The notes: generated by a model not told the origin, from the sequence alone. A stretch of 64,000 bases of DNA from WSZJ01 sp964590435 (GCA_964590435.1 CAZPWT010000003.1:61052-125051); one strand, 5' to 3'. Positions 25,423 to 33,969 are shown, counted from the first letter of the stretch. Translations and numbers: made by a program.

Positions 25423-26511
25423 GTGGCCACCGATTCGGACCTGCTGTTCGTCGTGCTCGCCGTGAAGCTGGGGTTTGCGCACCCGGTCCCGGCCGAGGAG
25501 GCGGAGACTCTCGAGGAGTCTCTCTCGCCGGTGGCCCGCGTTGCCGTACGCGCCGCGGTCGCGGCCTACGTGGCGATGTCGGGCGGCGACACCGCCCGCG
25601 CCGTCGAGACGCTCCGCCACGCCTCCGCCGCCGGCAAGAGCACTTCCGGCGTCCGCTCGGCGCCCGTGTCCCGGTACAAGCACGGGGTTGAGATCGGCCG
25701 GGACGGGACCACGAAGACGCTGGAGGCGCACGACCCGGAGCTGAAGCGCGACGTCGCGCTGAAGATGGCGCGGGAGGAAGTTCCGCCCGGCCAGCGGGAG
25801 CGGCTGACGAAGGAGGCCGAACTCCTGGCCCGGCTGCAGCACCCGAACATCGTCCCGGTGTACGACTTCGGCCGCGACCGCGGCTCGCCGCAGATCGTGA
25901 TGGCCCGGCTGCGCGGCCGCGACCTCGCCGGTGTGATCGGTGCCCTCGCGGGGGGCGATGCCGCGACGGCCACCGAATGGCCCCGCACGCGGCTGCTCTC
26001 CGTGTTCACCGGCGTCTGCCAGGGAGTGGCATTCGCGCACTCGAAGGGGATCATTCACCGCGGCCTCCGGCCATCGATCATCACGGTCGGCGACTTCGGC
26101 GAAGCGGTCATCGCGGACTGGTCGACCGCGAAAGAGCGGAGCTCTCCCGCCCCGGAATCGGCCCCGCCCGAGCCCGCGGTGGCGGCCTGGCACTCCCCCG
26201 AGAGGGCACTCGGGAACGAGGACGAAGTCGACGAGCGCAGCGACGTCTACGCGCTCGGCGCCATCCTGTACGCGCTCCTCGCGCTTCGCGCCCCGGTCCG
26301 CGGAACCGACCTCCCCTCGGTCCACGAGGCGATCCGGGCCGGCGTGTCGCTCCCTCCGTCTAAGTGCCTGAAAGAGCATTTCCCGAAGTCCAAGGCCGTT
26401 CCCGCGGCGCTGGACAAGATCGTGATGAAGGCGCTCGCGCCGCGCCGCGTCGACCGCCACCAGGACGCCGCGGAGCTGCTCGCAGAGGTGAAGCGCTGTC
26501 TCGACGCTTAG
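25423..26511 (+). CDS. Ser/Thr protein pseudokinase
   Basis: 362 residues from GTG 25423. A short helical N-terminus precedes a kinase fold: Lys114 in VALKMAREE, Glu in LTKEAELLARLQHPNIVPVYDF, and the lower lobe EDEVDERSDVYALGAILYALLALR. The catalytic loop is altered: HRGLRPSIITVG (His212, Arg213, Gly214) replaces the HRDLKPSN of active enzymes, losing both the catalytic Asp and the metal-binding Asn, and the DFG equivalent is DWS (232-234). The glycine-rich loop is degenerate (IGRDGTTKTL). The active relative at 53549-56494 has HRDLKPSN and DWGLAK in the same context. It is therefore probably catalytically dead, acting as an allosteric or scaffolding partner. Confidence 0.88.
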   Translation: MATDSDLLFVVLAVKLGFAHPVPAEEAETLEESLSPVARVAVRAAVAAYVAMSGGDTARAVETLRHASAAGKSTSGVRSAPVSRYKHGVEIGRDGTTKTLEAHDPELKRDVALKMAREEVPPGQRERLTKEAELLARLQHPNIVPVYDFGRDRGSPQIVMARLRGRDLAGVIGALAGGDAATATEWPRTRLLSVFTGVCQGVAFAHSKGIIHRGLRPSIITVGDFGEAVIADWSTAKERSSPAPESAPPEPAVAAWHSPERALGNEDEVDERSDVYALGAILYALLALRAPVRGTDLPSVHEAIRAGVSLPPSKCLKEHFPKSKAVPAALDKIVMKALAPRRVDRHQDAAELLAEVKRCLDA

Positions 26512-26521
26512 CCCCCGTTCC

Positions 26522-26549
26522 TTGACGCCCCGCGCCGCCGGGCTACGCT
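26522..26549 (+). promoter_or_regulatory. Promoter of the cobalamin riboswitch/btuB unit
   Basis: TTGACG at 26522-26527, a 16-base spacer and TACGCT at 26544-26549. The expected transcription start falls at about 26556, at the first base pair of the riboswitch P1 helix. Confidence 0.55.
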
Positions 26550-26554
26550 TCCGG

Positions 26555-26723
26555 CGCACGGTCAAGGGAACGCGGTGCGAATCCGCGGCGGTCCCGCCGC
26601 TGTAACCGGGGACGAAACCCGAAATAGCCACTGTTCCAATGCCTGGCGGATGGCCGGAGCGCCGGGCGGGATGGGAAGGCCGGGGAGTAGGCCGATCCGG
26701 GAGCCAGAAGACCTGCCCGTGCG
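26555..26723 (+). promoter_or_regulatory. Cobalamin (B12) riboswitch
   Basis: The aptamer closes with P1 CGCACGG (26555-26561) and CCGTGCG (26717-26723). Between them are the class hallmarks in order: AAGGGAACGCGGTGCGAATCC, CCGCCGCTGTAACC, GCCACTG (26627-26633), GGGAAGGC, and GAGCCAGAAGACCTGCC. It precedes a TonB-dependent receptor, the classical B12-repressed target, and an intrinsic terminator lies 150 bases further on. Confidence 0.96.
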
Positions 26724-26876
26724 TTCTGCCCCTGGATCCAGGGGGACTTGGAGTCGGCCCGAGGAGGGCGATTTCGTCAGGCGGCCGCGAGGCTGCCGGT
26801 CCCGCGGCGCCGGAGGCAGAGGCGCCGGTCCCGGACAAGGGCCGAGCGTCGCTCGGAGAGTCGAAGACGGGCGAAC

Positions 26877-26919
26877 ATCTCCGTGTCACCCCGCGAGGGG
26901 GGACGCGGAGATTTTTTTT
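26877..26919 (+). terminator. Riboswitch-controlled intrinsic terminator
   Basis: ATCTCCG (26877-26883) pairs with CGGAGAT (26906-26912), with further pairing of the C-run and G-run inside, followed by a run of eight T residues. Its place between the B12 aptamer and the receptor ATG points to transcription attenuation when cobalamin is bound. Confidence 0.85.
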
Positions 26920-26947
26920 CTCCGGCCGCGAAGGAAGGAGGGGCGCG

Positions 26948-28984
26948 ATGCGCACCCTGGCGGCATGGTTCGTGGCGGCGGCAGTGGCGTGGGCACAGGC
27001 GGGCGGGGAGGAAAAGAAGGAGCCGGACAGGAAGGAACCGGAGAAGAAGGAAGAAGCGAAGGAGCCGGAGAAGCCGAAGGAGCGCAAGGCCGAGGGCGTC
27101 GTCGTCACGGCCGAACGCATCGAAGGCGACGAACGCCTCGCGCCGGAGTCGTACACGATCGTCCGGAAGCGGGACCTTGAGGTGCGGCAGCAGGAGGAAT
27201 TGCACGAGGCGCTGAGCTTCGTGCCGGGCGTTCACATCGCGGAGACGGCCGGGAAGGGCGGCTCCACGTCGATGTTCGTGCGCGGCGGCGAGAGCGACCA
27301 TGCTCTCGTCCTCGTCGACGGCGTCGAGGTGAACTCCGACGGCGGCGGGATCGACCTCTCGATCTTCACCAACGACGGCGTCGGGCGCCTCGAGATCGTC
27401 CGTGGCGCCGCTTCCTCCGTCTGGGGCGCCGACGCGCTCAGCGGTGTGGTGCACGTGATGACGAAACGAGGCGAAGGGCCGCCGCGGGCGCGGCTCTCGG
27501 CGGAGGCCGGGAACTACGGCACCTGGCGCGAGAAGCTCGGCTTCGAGGCCGGGAACGCGGAGTACGGATTCACGGTCGCCCTGTCGCGCTACGACCGCAG
27601 CAACGGCCGCTTCTCGCACAGCACCTACGACGCGACGACGGCGGCGGGGCGGTTCGACTACGCGCTGACGAAGTACACGACGATCCGGGCGACCGCGCGA
27701 TTCGTGGTCGAGCGGGCGGACCAGTTCGCGACCGATCCCGGACCGCGCTTCACGTATCCGGACCGCAACGGGGAGAAGCGCGAGACGGATTACGTGGTCG
27801 GGCTGGAACTGATGCAGCGGATCATGGACGGGTGGACGGTGACGCTGCGCGGCGGGCGGTTCGACGAGGACATGCGCTTCGACAACGTCGACACGTTCGA
27901 CTACGACAGCACGAGCAAGTTCTCGCGGTCGCGGCTGGGGATCCAGACGGACGCGGCGGTGGTGGACCGGGACGACCTGCGGCTGGTGCTGACGGGCGGC
28001 GCGGAGTACGCGGCGGAAGAGCTCGTGACGACGGACTCGTTCAGCGGCGGGCTGGGCGTGAACAAGCGGCGGTATTCGCACAGCGGATTCGCGCAGGTGA
28101 AGTTCGAGGCATGGGACCGGCTCGGGGCGACCTTGAGCGGGCGCGTGGACCAGAGCACGGGGTACCGGACGGCGTACACCGGGAGGTTCGCGGCGACGTA
28201 CGACGTGAAGGAGACCGGGACGCGGCCGCACGCGTCCGTCGGGAACGGCATCAAGACGCCGACGATGGTCGAGGCGTTCTCGACGAACATCTTCTTCCTC
28301 GGCAACCGGGACCTCGAGCCGGAGAAGGCGCGGAGCTGGGACATCGGCATCGAGCAGCGCGTCTGGGAGGACCGGATCATGCTCGACGTGACGTTCTTCG
28401 AGAACCGGATGCGCCGGCTCGTGCAGTTCACGGGCGGGACGCCGGCGTTCGAGAACGCGGGGAACGCGCTGGCCCGCGGCCTCGAAGTCTCGCTCGCCGC
28501 GAAGCCGCTCGACTGGCTGCGCTTCGACGCCGGCTACACTTACCAGCGGACGCGGGTCACGCACTCCAGCATCACGTCGGTGACGTTCGAGGAGCGCCAG
28601 CCGCTCATCCGCCGGCCCGACCACGCCGGGTTCGCGGGGGCTGCCGTGGAGTTCACGTACGAGGAAGGAATCCCGAAGGAGCAGCGCAAGGATCACCCCT
28701 GCGTGTCCGCCGGTGTCCGCGTCCGCTACGTCGGGCGGCGCGACGACGTGCTCTTTTACCAGTTCCCCGCTTCGCCCGACCGGGTCAAGAACCGCGACTA
28801 CATCACGGTCGACCTCACGGCGGAGTGGTGGATCCTCGACCGCAACCTCAGGGTCTTCGGCGGCGTCCAGAACCTGTTCAACCGCAATTACGAGGACGTC
28901 GTCGGCTATCCCAACGACAAGCTCACGTTCATCCTCGGGATTGAAGCGGCGCTGGATCTGGCGAAGGTGTTCGGGGTGAAGTAG
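26948..28984 (+). CDS. btuB: TonB-dependent outer membrane receptor, probably for cobalamin
   Basis: 678 residues. A signal peptide (RTLAAWFVAAAVAWAQ) is followed by a Lys/Glu-rich linker, EKKEPDRKEPEKKEEAKEPE in part, probably flexible. The TonB box region is VVVTAERIEGD; the plug follows (HEALSFVPGVHIAETAGKGG, FVRGGESDHALVLVDGVEVN, VGRLEIVRGAASSVWGADAL). The rest alternates polar and hydrophobic residues as a 22-strand barrel, ending LGIEAALDLAKVFGVK. The upstream B12 riboswitch makes cobalamin or cobinamide the likely ligand. An Shine-Dalgarno AAGGAGGGG precedes ATG 26948. No btuCDF transport genes adjoin. A GC-rich hairpin follows the stop. Confidence 0.9.
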   Translation: MRTLAAWFVAAAVAWAQAGGEEKKEPDRKEPEKKEEAKEPEKPKERKAEGVVVTAERIEGDERLAPESYTIVRKRDLEVRQQEELHEALSFVPGVHIAETAGKGGSTSMFVRGGESDHALVLVDGVEVNSDGGGIDLSIFTNDGVGRLEIVRGAASSVWGADALSGVVHVMTKRGEGPPRARLSAEAGNYGTWREKLGFEAGNAEYGFTVALSRYDRSNGRFSHSTYDATTAAGRFDYALTKYTTIRATARFVVERADQFATDPGPRFTYPDRNGEKRETDYVVGLELMQRIMDGWTVTLRGGRFDEDMRFDNVDTFDYDSTSKFSRSRLGIQTDAAVVDRDDLRLVLTGGAEYAAEELVTTDSFSGGLGVNKRRYSHSGFAQVKFEAWDRLGATLSGRVDQSTGYRTAYTGRFAATYDVKETGTRPHASVGNGIKTPTMVEAFSTNIFFLGNRDLEPEKARSWDIGIEQRVWEDRIMLDVTFFENRMRRLVQFTGGTPAFENAGNALARGLEVSLAAKPLDWLRFDAGYTYQRTRVTHSSITSVTFEERQPLIRRPDHAGFAGAAVEFTYEEGIPKEQRKDHPCVSAGVRVRYVGRRDDVLFYQFPASPDRVKNRDYITVDLTAEWWILDRNLRVFGGVQNLFNRNYEDVVGYPNDKLTFILGIEAALDLAKVFGVK

Positions 28985-29004
28985 GCGCGGGTGCGTTGAA
29001 CCTG

Positions 29005-29034
29005 GCGGCCGGCGGGGGCGACTCCGCCGGCCGC
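29005..29034 (+). terminator. GC-rich hairpin after btuB
   Basis: GCGGCCGGCGG (29005-29015) and CCGCCGGCCGC (29024-29034) form a perfect 11-bp stem with an 8-base loop, 20 bases after the btuB stop. There is only GTTCTA downstream rather than a T-run. Confidence 0.6.
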
Positions 29035-29165
29035 GTTCTATGGTTGATGGCGACGAGGCGGACAGCTTGCGTGACGAGCTCAGCCCTTTCGCGGTCGTTC
29101 ACGTGGTCGCGCAGGTTCTCGCGCTTCAGTTGCTTGAACTTCGCGTACTCCGCCGGGTCCAAGAC
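29034..29165 (-). pseudogene. Possible gene remnant antisense to the SWIM gene start
   Basis: The minus strand reads about 44 residues without a stop, VLDPAEYAKFKQLKRENLRD onward to ELVTQAVRLVAINHRT, with a normal protein composition. The KQLKRENLRDHV part faintly resembles the C-terminal region of DinD-like proteins. There is no good start, and flanking residues in the same frame are Pro/Ser-rich noise. It overlaps the doubtful first 35 codons of the SWIM gene, so one of the two readings there is probably not coding. Confidence 0.25.
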
Positions 29166-30807
29166 CTGGGAGCGTGGGGAGGAATACCTCGAAATGGGGG
29201 TCGTGCACGACCTCTCCCATGGCGGCGACACAGTCACGGCCCTCGTCCAGGGAACGCGCCCCTACGACGTGCGGTTCCATGCCGGCAGCGGAGGCCTTGA
29301 GTGGACGTGCAGCTGCGACCACTGCGCCGACGGATTCTTCTGCAAGCACCTCGTCGCGGTCGGCCTCGCCTGGCTCGAGCGCGAGTCCCGGCCCGGACGG
29401 AAGGCGGTCGCGCGCCCGACGCGCGAGCAGATCGCCCTCCACCTCGGTGGCCTTCCAAAGGACGAACTGGTCGCGCGACTGCTTGACGCTTCCGAATGGG
29501 ACCCGGCGCTCCGCAAGATGATTGAGCTCGAGCTCGTGACGGCCCGGGCGTCGGGGCAGAAGGGGCCGGACGCGGAGGCCCTCCGCACCGCCCTGACCCA
29601 GGCGCTCGACGACCCCGAGGACGTTCCGTGGAATGAAGCGGACGACTACGCGGATCGCATCGAGGTCGTGGTCGCGGAGATTGAGAAACTGGCCCGGAAA
29701 GAGCACGCCCCCGCGATGCTGCCATTGATCGAAGAAGCGCTCCTCGGTCTCGAAGACGCGATGGGCCACATCAGCGGCGAGGGCGCCGGCGTCCAGATGC
29801 TCCACGAGCGCGTGGTAGCCCTCCATCGCGAAGCCTGCCTTCTCGCCCGCCCCGATCCGGTCGAACTCGCGCGCCGCCTGTTCGATTGGGGCCTGACGGG
29901 CGAATGGGGGACGTTCGAGGAGGCGGCGGAGACCTACCGCGAAGTCCTGGGGGCCAACGGGCTCGCGGAGTATCGCCGCCTCGCGGACGCCGTGTGGAAC
30001 AAGATCCCGGCGCTCGGGCCTGCGAACAGTCGCGGAAGGTTCGACGAGTCGCGCCGGCGCATCACCCGCCTGATGGAATCCCTCGCGCGCGCGACCGGCT
30101 CGGTCGACGACCTCGTCGCTATCATGAGCCGCGACCTCTCCTCGCCGTCGGCGTTCCTCAGTATCGCCGAGACCCTGAAGATAGCCGGGCGCCGTCCCGA
30201 CGCCCTCGCCTGGGCGGAGCGGGGAGACCGGGAATTCCCCGGGCACGCCGACGATGCCCTCCGCCGTTTCCTTACCGACGAGTACCTCCATGCGGGTCGT
30301 GCCGAGGAAGCGCTTCGGGTCGCTCGCGAAGACTTCGACCGCATGCCATGCGTTCCCCGCTGGCTCCATCTCAAGTCCGTCGCCCAGCTGGCGAAGCGCT
30401 GGCCAGAGACCGAGCAGGCCGCGCTGGACGTCCTCCGCAGAATCGCCGCTTCCGAGGCCGCTCCTCTCGTCCAGGTCCTCATCGAAGAACAGCGCATCGA
30501 AGAAGCCTGGCGCGCCGCAATCGCGGCCCCCTGCCCCCTGCGCCTTCGCGCCCAGCTCGCCACCCTCCGCGGGGAAAAGCACCCGGCCGACGGCCTCCCC
30601 GTCTGGCAGGAGGCCCTCGCCGTAGCGCTTCGCGAATCCCGCGAAGACAACTACCGCGAGGCCGTCGCCTGCCTGCGCCGCATCGCCGCCTGCCTCCGGG
30701 CTCTAAAGCGGGAGGGCGAATTTGAGGGCATCCTCGCCACCACGCGCACGGCCAACCGCGCGCGAAGGAAGTTCATCGCGATGCTGGACCGGGCGAGGTG
30801 GGAATGA
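29047..30807 (+). CDS. SWIM zinc-finger protein
   Basis: 586 residues from ATG 29047. The characteristic N-terminal part is SAGSKTWERGEEYLEMGVV then the SWIM motif CSCDHCADGFFCKHLVAV (CxC..CxH, zinc binding) at about residues 85-110. The C-terminal 450 residues are helical repeats resembling TPR (DALAWAERGDREFPG, RAEEALRVAREDFDRMPCV). SWIM proteins are thought to bind DNA or proteins; this bacterial form is commonly followed by the small protein encoded next. The start is uncertain: the first 35-40 residues are Arg/Ser-rich, overlap an antisense frame, and a start nearer 29134 is possible. ATGA overlap with the next gene indicates translational coupling. Confidence 0.85.
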   Translation: MATRRTACVTSSALSRSFTWSRRFSRFSCLNFAYSAGSKTWERGEEYLEMGVVHDLSHGGDTVTALVQGTRPYDVRFHAGSGGLEWTCSCDHCADGFFCKHLVAVGLAWLERESRPGRKAVARPTREQIALHLGGLPKDELVARLLDASEWDPALRKMIELELVTARASGQKGPDAEALRTALTQALDDPEDVPWNEADDYADRIEVVVAEIEKLARKEHAPAMLPLIEEALLGLEDAMGHISGEGAGVQMLHERVVALHREACLLARPDPVELARRLFDWGLTGEWGTFEEAAETYREVLGANGLAEYRRLADAVWNKIPALGPANSRGRFDESRRRITRLMESLARATGSVDDLVAIMSRDLSSPSAFLSIAETLKIAGRRPDALAWAERGDREFPGHADDALRRFLTDEYLHAGRAEEALRVAREDFDRMPCVPRWLHLKSVAQLAKRWPETEQAALDVLRRIAASEAAPLVQVLIEEQRIEEAWRAAIAAPCPLRLRAQLATLRGEKHPADGLPVWQEALAVALRESREDNYREAVACLRRIAACLRALKREGEFEGILATTRTANRARRKFIAMLDRARWE

Positions 30808-31121
30808 AGAGGCTCTCCAAGGCGGCGTTGGACCGACTCGTCGACGAAGCGATCGTCGACGCGTATGGCGACTCCGAGCGATTCATGGGTTTCTTCGTGA
30901 TGATCGAGGACAACCTCGCGTTCCCGTTCCCGGCGCAGGTTCTCGGCGTGGAAGCTTCCGTCATCGGCGTCGAGGACGTCCGACCCGACGACCTCGTCTT
31001 CCTCTGCGCCCGCGACCGCGAGCGGCTTCGGGTGCGAGTCCTGTACCTCCCTCGGCCAATGCGGATTCCCGAAGGGTGGGAGTGGCTCGAGGCGTTCCGG
31101 TTCTGGGCCACGGGGCGCTGA
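30804..31121 (+). CDS. Small protein coupled to the SWIM gene
   Basis: 105 residues. The ATG overlaps the stop of the SWIM gene (ATGA). The sequence AALDRLVDEAIVDAYGDSER followed by GFFVMIEDNLAFPFPAQVLG and EGWEWLEAFRFWATGR matches a short family often annotated as calcium-binding and often found beside SWIM-domain genes; that annotation is from genomic association and I see no EF-hand. The strict overlap suggests the two products act together. GTG 30798 is an alternative start two codons upstream, less likely because ATG has the overlap geometry. Confidence 0.8.
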   Translation: MKRLSKAALDRLVDEAIVDAYGDSERFMGFFVMIEDNLAFPFPAQVLGVEASVIGVEDVRPDDLVFLCARDRERLRVRVLYLPRPMRIPEGWEWLEAFRFWATGR

Positions 31122-31252
31122 GCTTCCGCGCGCACTGATTTGAGACTTTGCTGGAGCTAGCGAGCTTACCGCGCGCGCTGCGCCCGCTCCGGCGCTCGGT
31201 TTGGTACCTGTTCATCTGGCGGCGTCGTGGCCGGGAGATAGAGCGCCGATGA

Positions 31253-32152
31253 TCAGGAGGTTCCCTCGGCCTTCCTGAAGACATCGAAGAAGGAACGCTT
31301 CAGAACAAAAACGCGTCGTTCTTCGAGGCCGAACTTCAGGGTTTCGAACATCTCCATCATCTTTTCGCCATCCACGAGCTCCACGGGCAAAGCGCCGTGC
31401 CTGGAACTCTCTTCTCTCGCCTGACGCGTAAAGGTTCCCGTCGTCAAGATCAAGCCCTTGTCCGCGCGGCCCTGCATCGCACCTTGGAATTCACGAACCT
31501 GCTTCGGCGAAACAGACCCTTGATACCGTTTGCACTGGAAAACAATTCGAAAGCTGACAAGCGGGCCGACGAATAGCACGCCTTGTCCATCGATCCCGCC
31601 GTCACCAGACCGGCCGGTGACTTTGAGTTGCTGGAATCCAGCCTCCCGCAGCAGCGCCAGACACAACCGCTCAAATCCCGCAGCGGGCAAGGACCGAAGC
31701 AGTTCCATCACCTCTTCCCGGTGAGCACCTTCTTCTTCCTCTTCTTCTACTTCAACCCCACCCGCTTCCGTTCCAGCCGGATCCTCGTCCCCTAGAGCCG
31801 TCGTCTTTCCCTTCGCCTTGCGCGGGAACTTCTTTTGGACCTCATGAAAGATCCCCAGAGCCTGCTCATGCGAAAGGTGCTTGGTCAGACCCTCATCCGT
31901 GAGGCGCCACACGCCTCCTTCCGAAGACTCCAGCAGTCCCGCGTGCTTGAGATAGAGCCGGGCAAAGTTGATTCTGGTTACGAATCTGAGCGCGCCGCTT
32001 GAAGTCTGCTCAAGCAGCCTTGACTCCGGGATCTTGAGATTACTTGCGACCCGATCAGCAACGTCTGAGCGATGTGCTGATCCACCAAGCTGACGGAGCG
32101 CGTCCAGCAGAGGTCCGAAGTACTCGACGAATTGCGGTCCTTTTGCTTTCAC
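31253..32152 (-). CDS. mrr: Mrr-family type IV restriction endonuclease
   Basis: 299 residues from GTG 32152, set by a strong GGAGGAGAA Shine-Dalgarno 8 bases upstream. The N-terminal 100 residues form an Mrr_N winged helix (FGPLLDALRQLGGSAHRSD, LRFVTRINFARLYLKHAGLL, VWRLTDEGLT). An acidic linker with a run of glutamates (about 133-141) leads to the PD-(D/E)xK nuclease domain: LPAAGFERLCLALLREAGF, then Asp188 in GDGGIDGQG and QCK (206-208) in VFQCKRYQG. Enzymes of this type cut modified DNA, often phage DNA. It is the last gene of the darT-darG-radC-mrr run, and its start overlaps the radC stop (GTGA). GC is lower than the chromosome average. Confidence 0.92.
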   Translation of the reverse strand: MKAKGPQFVEYFGPLLDALRQLGGSAHRSDVADRVASNLKIPESRLLEQTSSGALRFVTRINFARLYLKHAGLLESSEGGVWRLTDEGLTKHLSHEQALGIFHEVQKKFPRKAKGKTTALGDEDPAGTEAGGVEVEEEEEEGAHREEVMELLRSLPAAGFERLCLALLREAGFQQLKVTGRSGDGGIDGQGVLFVGPLVSFRIVFQCKRYQGSVSPKQVREFQGAMQGRADKGLILTTGTFTRQAREESSRHGALPVELVDGEKMMEMFETLKFGLEERRVFVLKRSFFDVFRKAEGTS

Positions 32153-32852
32153 GCTGAATTCTCCTCCGCGATGCTTCGACACCCTTCCCTTGCCACAACC
32201 ACGTGATCCAGGAATCGGATTCCTATGGTCTTCAAAGCCGCATCTACTTCCCTCGTGAGTGTTCGATCTAGCTCCGACGGCTCCGGACACCCGCTCGGAT
32301 GATTGTGCGCGAAAATAACCGCGGCGGCCCCATCCTTCAAATCAGCGCGGGCGACTTCTCCTGGGAAGGCGGCGGCGCGGTCCACGGTGCCGCGGGAGAG
32401 GAGGGCGGTCTTGACGACGCGGTGGCGGGAGTCGAGGAGGAGGGCGGCGACGACTTCCTGGGGTTCGCCGGCGAAGCGGGTGCGGCAGTAGTCGGCACGA
32501 GGCGGGGGTTGGAGAGGGCGTCGGTGCGGGCGGCGTGGTCGCGGAGGTAGGCGGCGCCGGCGGGGCCGGCGCAGGGGACAGCGAGGAGGTCGGGGGCGGG
32601 GGCGTCGAGGACGCGGCCGAAGGAGCCGAAGCGCTTGAGGAAGGTGTGGGCGAGGGGTTTGGTGTCGCGGGTGCGGATGGCGAGGCCGAGGACGAGCTCG
32701 AGGATTTCGTGGTCGTCGAGGGCGTCGAGGCCGGCGCGGTCGAGGCGGTTCCGCAGGCGCTGGCGGTGACCTTCTGCCTCATGCCGCGATCGATCCCGCC
32801 CTTTCAAGGATCTGGTCGATTCGGTCAGGCTCCGAGATGCGATCCGCTCCAT
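32149..32852 (-). pseudogene. radC: RadC/JAB-domain protein, split by a frameshift
   Basis: The 5' part (32852 to about 32500) encodes the RadC N-terminal helix-hairpin-helix region: GHRQRLRNRLDRAGLDALDD, EILELVLGLAIRTRDTKPLA, LKRFGSFGRVLDAP. From about 32497 to 32149 the continuation is in another frame: ADYCRTRFAGEPQEVVAALL, SRGTVDRAAAFPGEV and the JAMM metal motif in FAHNHPSGCPEPSELD. One missing base near 32493-32498 (CTCGTGCCGAC where CTCGTCGCCGAC would restore the frame) explains it. The total of 704 bases fits one lost base from a 234-codon gene. It may be a real inactivation or a sequencing error. The middle is GC-rich like the host genome, while both ends are lower in GC. The stop overlaps the mrr start. 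Confidence 0.85.
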
Positions 32853-32901
32853 GGCCTGATGCTACTGATTTGACCGAGACGAACGGAAGCCCTCGATCCT
32901 G

Positions 32902-33969
32902 CTAGGCCACGTCACTCGACGCCTGATGCCAGTTCGCCTTCCGAAGACGCTCCCAGGCTTTCCGGAGATGCTCGGATTTCATGATCCTCTTCTTGCGAGG
33001 ACTCCATCTCTGAACGGCGGGAATGACGACATCTAGGCTTTCGCCAGCGCCCTTCTCATGGCGCATGATCCAGTGGACCGTGCTGAGCAGCTCCAGGCCA
33101 TAGGGATCTTCAAATCCGTCGACGAGCCGGAACACCCGATCGAGTCGTGCCTGAGCCGCCGGATTGTCCTTGAGAAGACGATGGGCTTCGTCCGTGGCGC
33201 CAGGAAGGAGCTCGATCTGCTTCTCAGGCGAGTCTTTGCCGTCGCCGTACCCGACCGTGTAGTGCTTCTCGAGTCGAGTGAGGACGTGGCGCAGGTTGGT
33301 CGAGTAGGGGCCGAACGCCTTGGGCTCAAACGTTAGATTCAGTGGTTCGCCGGCTTCCTGCATGAAGTACATCAGCTTGTGGATTTCAAGCAGGCTGATG
33401 ACCGGATCGAGCAGGCCCTTCAGGTATCGATCCACAAGCGCGATCAAGGCCGCCCGGCCGATGGTCATTGCCGGACGCTCAGTGCGGTTCGGCATGGCTG
33501 CGGCCACGGGTGCATCGCCTGGCGGGTAGATGAGTACATCGACGTCCTTCAGCTCGCCCAGCGCCGCTTCGATGCGAGGGCCGACATCCTTCCACTTCAA
33601 TCCACCGTTGCCGCAACCGAGCGGGGGGACTGCGATGGACTTGAGGCCCAGGCGTCGGGCTGTCCGTACGAGATCTTTCAGTCCTTCCTCGATGTCGGGC
33701 AGGCGGCTGCGGGTCTTCCAGTGCGTCTTCGTCGGAAAGTTGAGGATCCAGCGAGGACCCCCGGCAAGCCCGCCGACGTCGCAGACGAAGATCTTGCCGA
33801 TCGTCACTTCGCCCGCCTTGCAAGCCTTTTCGTACGCCCGGAAAACCTCCGGGTACGCCTGCTTGAACTGCAGCGCGATCCCACGCCCCATGACCCCCGC
33901 CGTATTGACCGTGTTTACCAACGCGTCGGCGTGGGCCTTCAGGAGATTGCCGTGGGCGATTCGGATCAT
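32902..33969 (-). CDS. darG: DarG macrodomain antitoxin
   Basis: 355 residues. The N-terminal ~150 residues are a macrodomain: MIRIAHGNLLKAHADALVNT, VNTAGVMGRGIALQFKQAYP, VPPLGCGNGGLKWKDVG. DarG removes the ADP-ribose that DarT adds to thymidine in single-stranded DNA. The C-terminal ~185 residues (LIALVDRYLKGLLDPVISLL, HKLMYFMQEAGEPLNLTF, KAFGPYSTNLRHVLTRLEKH) match the DarT-binding domain of DarG, related to DUF4065. ATG 33969 lies 8 bases after the darT stop, with AAAGG as Shine-Dalgarno, so toxin and antitoxin are coupled. A frame extension of seven codons upstream is ignored. Followed by radC after 49 bases. Confidence 0.96.
   Translation of the reverse strand: MIRIAHGNLLKAHADALVNTVNTAGVMGRGIALQFKQAYPEVFRAYEKACKAGEVTIGKIFVCDVGGLAGGPRWILNFPTKTHWKTRSRLPDIEEGLKDLVRTARRLGLKSIAVPPLGCGNGGLKWKDVGPRIEAALGELKDVDVLIYPPGDAPVAAAMPNRTERPAMTIGRAALIALVDRYLKGLLDPVISLLEIHKLMYFMQEAGEPLNLTFEPKAFGPYSTNLRHVLTRLEKHYTVGYGDGKDSPEKQIELLPGATDEAHRLLKDNPAAQARLDRVFRLVDGFEDPYGLELLSTVHWIMRHEKGAGESLDVVIPAVQRWSPRKKRIMKSEHLRKAWERLRKANWHQASSDVA

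Noticed and set aside
31122..31252. Attachment site at the edge of the defence block
   Set aside because: No matching direct repeat near 34600-34950 was found, and no integrase is present.
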